A DNA stretch of 48,020 nt, taken from the NCBI GenBank assembly GCA_002716065.1, contig PAZE01000002.1, forward strand, positions 6,617 through 54,636, written 5' to 3'. Every line of letters begins with the position of its first letter. Position 1 is the stretch's first letter. The position numbers were made by a program, and so were the translations under genes. Shown here piece after piece: positions 46,988-48,020 of the stretch. Source of the stretch: Crocinitomicaceae bacterium. Its GTDB lineage: Bacteria; Bacteroidota; Bacteroidia; Flavobacteriales_D; Parvicellaceae. The notes beneath the pieces were generated by a model. It made no database searches. It was not told the origin of the DNA and saw only the letters and a list, made by a program, of their open reading frames with translations.

Positions 46988-48020
46988 ATGAGCTATAGAT
47001 TTATCATAAGCGGTGGTGGTACTGGAGGACATATTTTCCCTGCTATAGCAATAGCAAATGAGTTGAAATTAAGGTTTCCCCAATCTAAACTGTTGTTTGT
47101 AGGAGCTGAGGGTAAAATGGAAATGACTAAAGTCCCTGAAGCTGGATATGAAATAGTTGGTTTAGAAGTAGTGGGGTTGCAAAGACGATTAACAATAAAA
47201 AATTTGGTTTTCCCATTTAAGCTTCTCAAAAGTCTATTTAGAGCAAGAAAAATCGTGAAAAATTTTAATCCCAATATAGCAATTGGTGTAGGAGGCTATG
47301 CAAGTGGTCCAACATTACGTGTTGCTGGTCAATTGGGTATTCCAACTATTTTACAAGAACAAAATTCTTATGCTGGTTTAACCAATAAATTGTTAGCCAA
47401 AAAGGCAAAGAAAATCTGTGTTGCATATGAAGGAATGAATCGGTTTTTTGAAGCTGGCAAAATTGTTGTTACTGGGAATCCTGTAAGAAATGACATTATT
47501 GATTTAGCTGATAAAAGAGAACTAGGAATTAAGCATTTTGGGTTAAATCCAAACTTAAAAACAATTTTAGTTATAGGTGGTAGTTTAGGTGCTAGAACCA
47601 TTAATGAAAGTATACTTGATAAATTACAAGAGTTTAACAATGCAAATGTTCAGCTACTTTGGCAAACAGGAAGTTTTTATTTTTCTTCAATAAATAATTC
47701 AGTTAGTCAAAGCGGCTTTAAGTCTATATTTCCTCAAGAGTTTATTAAAAATATGGATTTGGCATATGCGGCTTCCGACTTGATTATTTCTAGGGCAGGA
47801 GCCCTTTCTGTTAGTGAATTGTGTATCGTAAAAAAGCCGACTATTTTAGTCCCTTCGCCTAACGTATCTGAAGATCATCAGACAAAAAATGCAAAATCAC
47901 TTGTTGATAAAAAAGCTGCCATACATGTAAATGATGTTGATGCACGCACGAAATTAGTTGAAACTGCACTAGAATTAATTGAAAACAAGCCATTGTGCGA
48001 TGAATTAACTTCAAATATTG
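46988..48020 (+). CDS. murG: MurG, UDP-GlcNAc:lipid I transferase (partial, runs off window)
   Basis: MurG converts lipid I to lipid II at the inner membrane. From ATG 46988 the frame stays open to the window end (344 codons). It has ISGGGTGGHIFPAIAIANE near residues 8-24, GGYASGPTLR, EQNSYAGLTN, TGNPVRNDI, VIGGSLGARTIN and SRAGALSVSEL with the UDP-GlcNAc contacts. Usual length is about 360, so only a short tail is missing. It follows ftsW by 4 nt. Confidence 0.96.
   Translation, partial: MSYRFIISGGGTGGHIFPAIAIANELKLRFPQSKLLFVGAEGKMEMTKVPEAGYEIVGLEVVGLQRRLTIKNLVFPFKLLKSLFRARKIVKNFNPNIAIGVGGYASGPTLRVAGQLGIPTILQEQNSYAGLTNKLLAKKAKKICVAYEGMNRFFEAGKIVVTGNPVRNDIIDLADKRELGIKHFGLNPNLKTILVIGGSLGARTINESILDKLQEFNNANVQLLWQTGSFYFSSINNSVSQSGFKSIFPQEFIKNMDLAYAASDLIISRAGALSVSELCIVKKPTILVPSPNVSEDHQTKNAKSLVDKKAAIHVNDVDARTKLVETALELIENKPLCDELTSNI

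Noticed and set aside
47368-47640. Minus-strand open frame near the window end.
   Set aside because: The plus strand encodes continuous MurG with all motifs to the window edge, so this is a shadow of murG.

Overview
The window is AT-rich, gene-dense DNA from a member of the Bacteroidota, most likely the order Flavobacteriales. Evidence for this: gldB and gldC gliding genes, a PorV/PorQ-type barrel, a PorT-like barrel and a type IX secretion (T9SS) C-terminal sorting domain; a DUF4296 gene behind pyrC; a PASTA-bearing FtsI in a dcw cluster without murF; almost no Shine-Dalgarno sequences; and repeated matches to the Bacteroidota -7 promoter element TAnnTTTG. I cannot place it at genus level. 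I see no tRNA, rRNA, CRISPR array, insertion sequence or phage gene.

Layout. 1-2343: end of carA, then eno and a GH25 muramidase-like protein. 2344-7745: monomeric NADP isocitrate dehydrogenase, convergent with a two-gene outer-membrane unit (PorV/PorQ-like barrel plus helix-hairpin-helix/barrel protein). 7803-10755: trmB, gldC and gldB on the minus strand, divergent from a PorT-like barrel gene that runs into nadE. 11547-14578: minus-strand 2Fe-2S ferredoxin, ferredoxin-NADP reductase, purE and purK. 14685-17755: tight plus-strand operon hpt-adk-obgE-PAP2 phosphatase-crcB. 17752-20436: minus-strand chain of ATGA overlaps carrying a polyprenyl-phosphate mannosyltransferase, pyrC, a DUF4296 lipoprotein and a small Cys-rich lipoprotein. 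20572-23650: a T9SS-secreted choice-of-anchor B protein, an alkyltransferase-like protein, Mrp and NifU. 23647-26046: a TonB-dependent receptor. 26132-30496: carotenoid operon led by a MerR/B12-binding (CarH-like) regulator, then crtI, crtB, crtZ and a fused CrtYcd-type lycopene cyclase. 30434-31608: arsC and an aquaglyceroporin. 31679-33862: orphan histidine kinase and an Omp28-like lipoprotein. 33864-37325: glycosyltransferase, engB, and a GNAT/PlsC acyltransferase pair resembling aminolipid synthesis genes, with the GNAT gene frameshifted. 37571-48020: dcw cluster mraZ-rsmH-ftsL-ftsI-murE-mraY-murD-(murD fragment)-ftsW-murG, running off the window end.

Most of the window is ordinary core metabolism and cell-envelope biology. 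Three loci deserve attention. (1) The N-acyltransferase gene at 35508-36466 is split by an 8-nt tandem repeat; removing exactly one unit restores one continuous protein, which looks like a contingency (on/off) switch or a very recent mutation. (2) A diverged copy of the MurD C-terminal domain sits between murD and ftsW, broken by one in-frame TAA but otherwise intact and touching the ftsW start. (3) The intergenic region in front of the CarH-like regulator holds four TTGTTTA/TAAACAA boxes in alternating orientation at exact 25-nt steps, a likely operator array for light- or B12-dependent control of carotenoid genes. The mraZ upstream region also carries two GTGGG-N5-GTGG pairs (MraZ-box-like), one facing each divergent operon, and a perfect DnaA-box nonamer.
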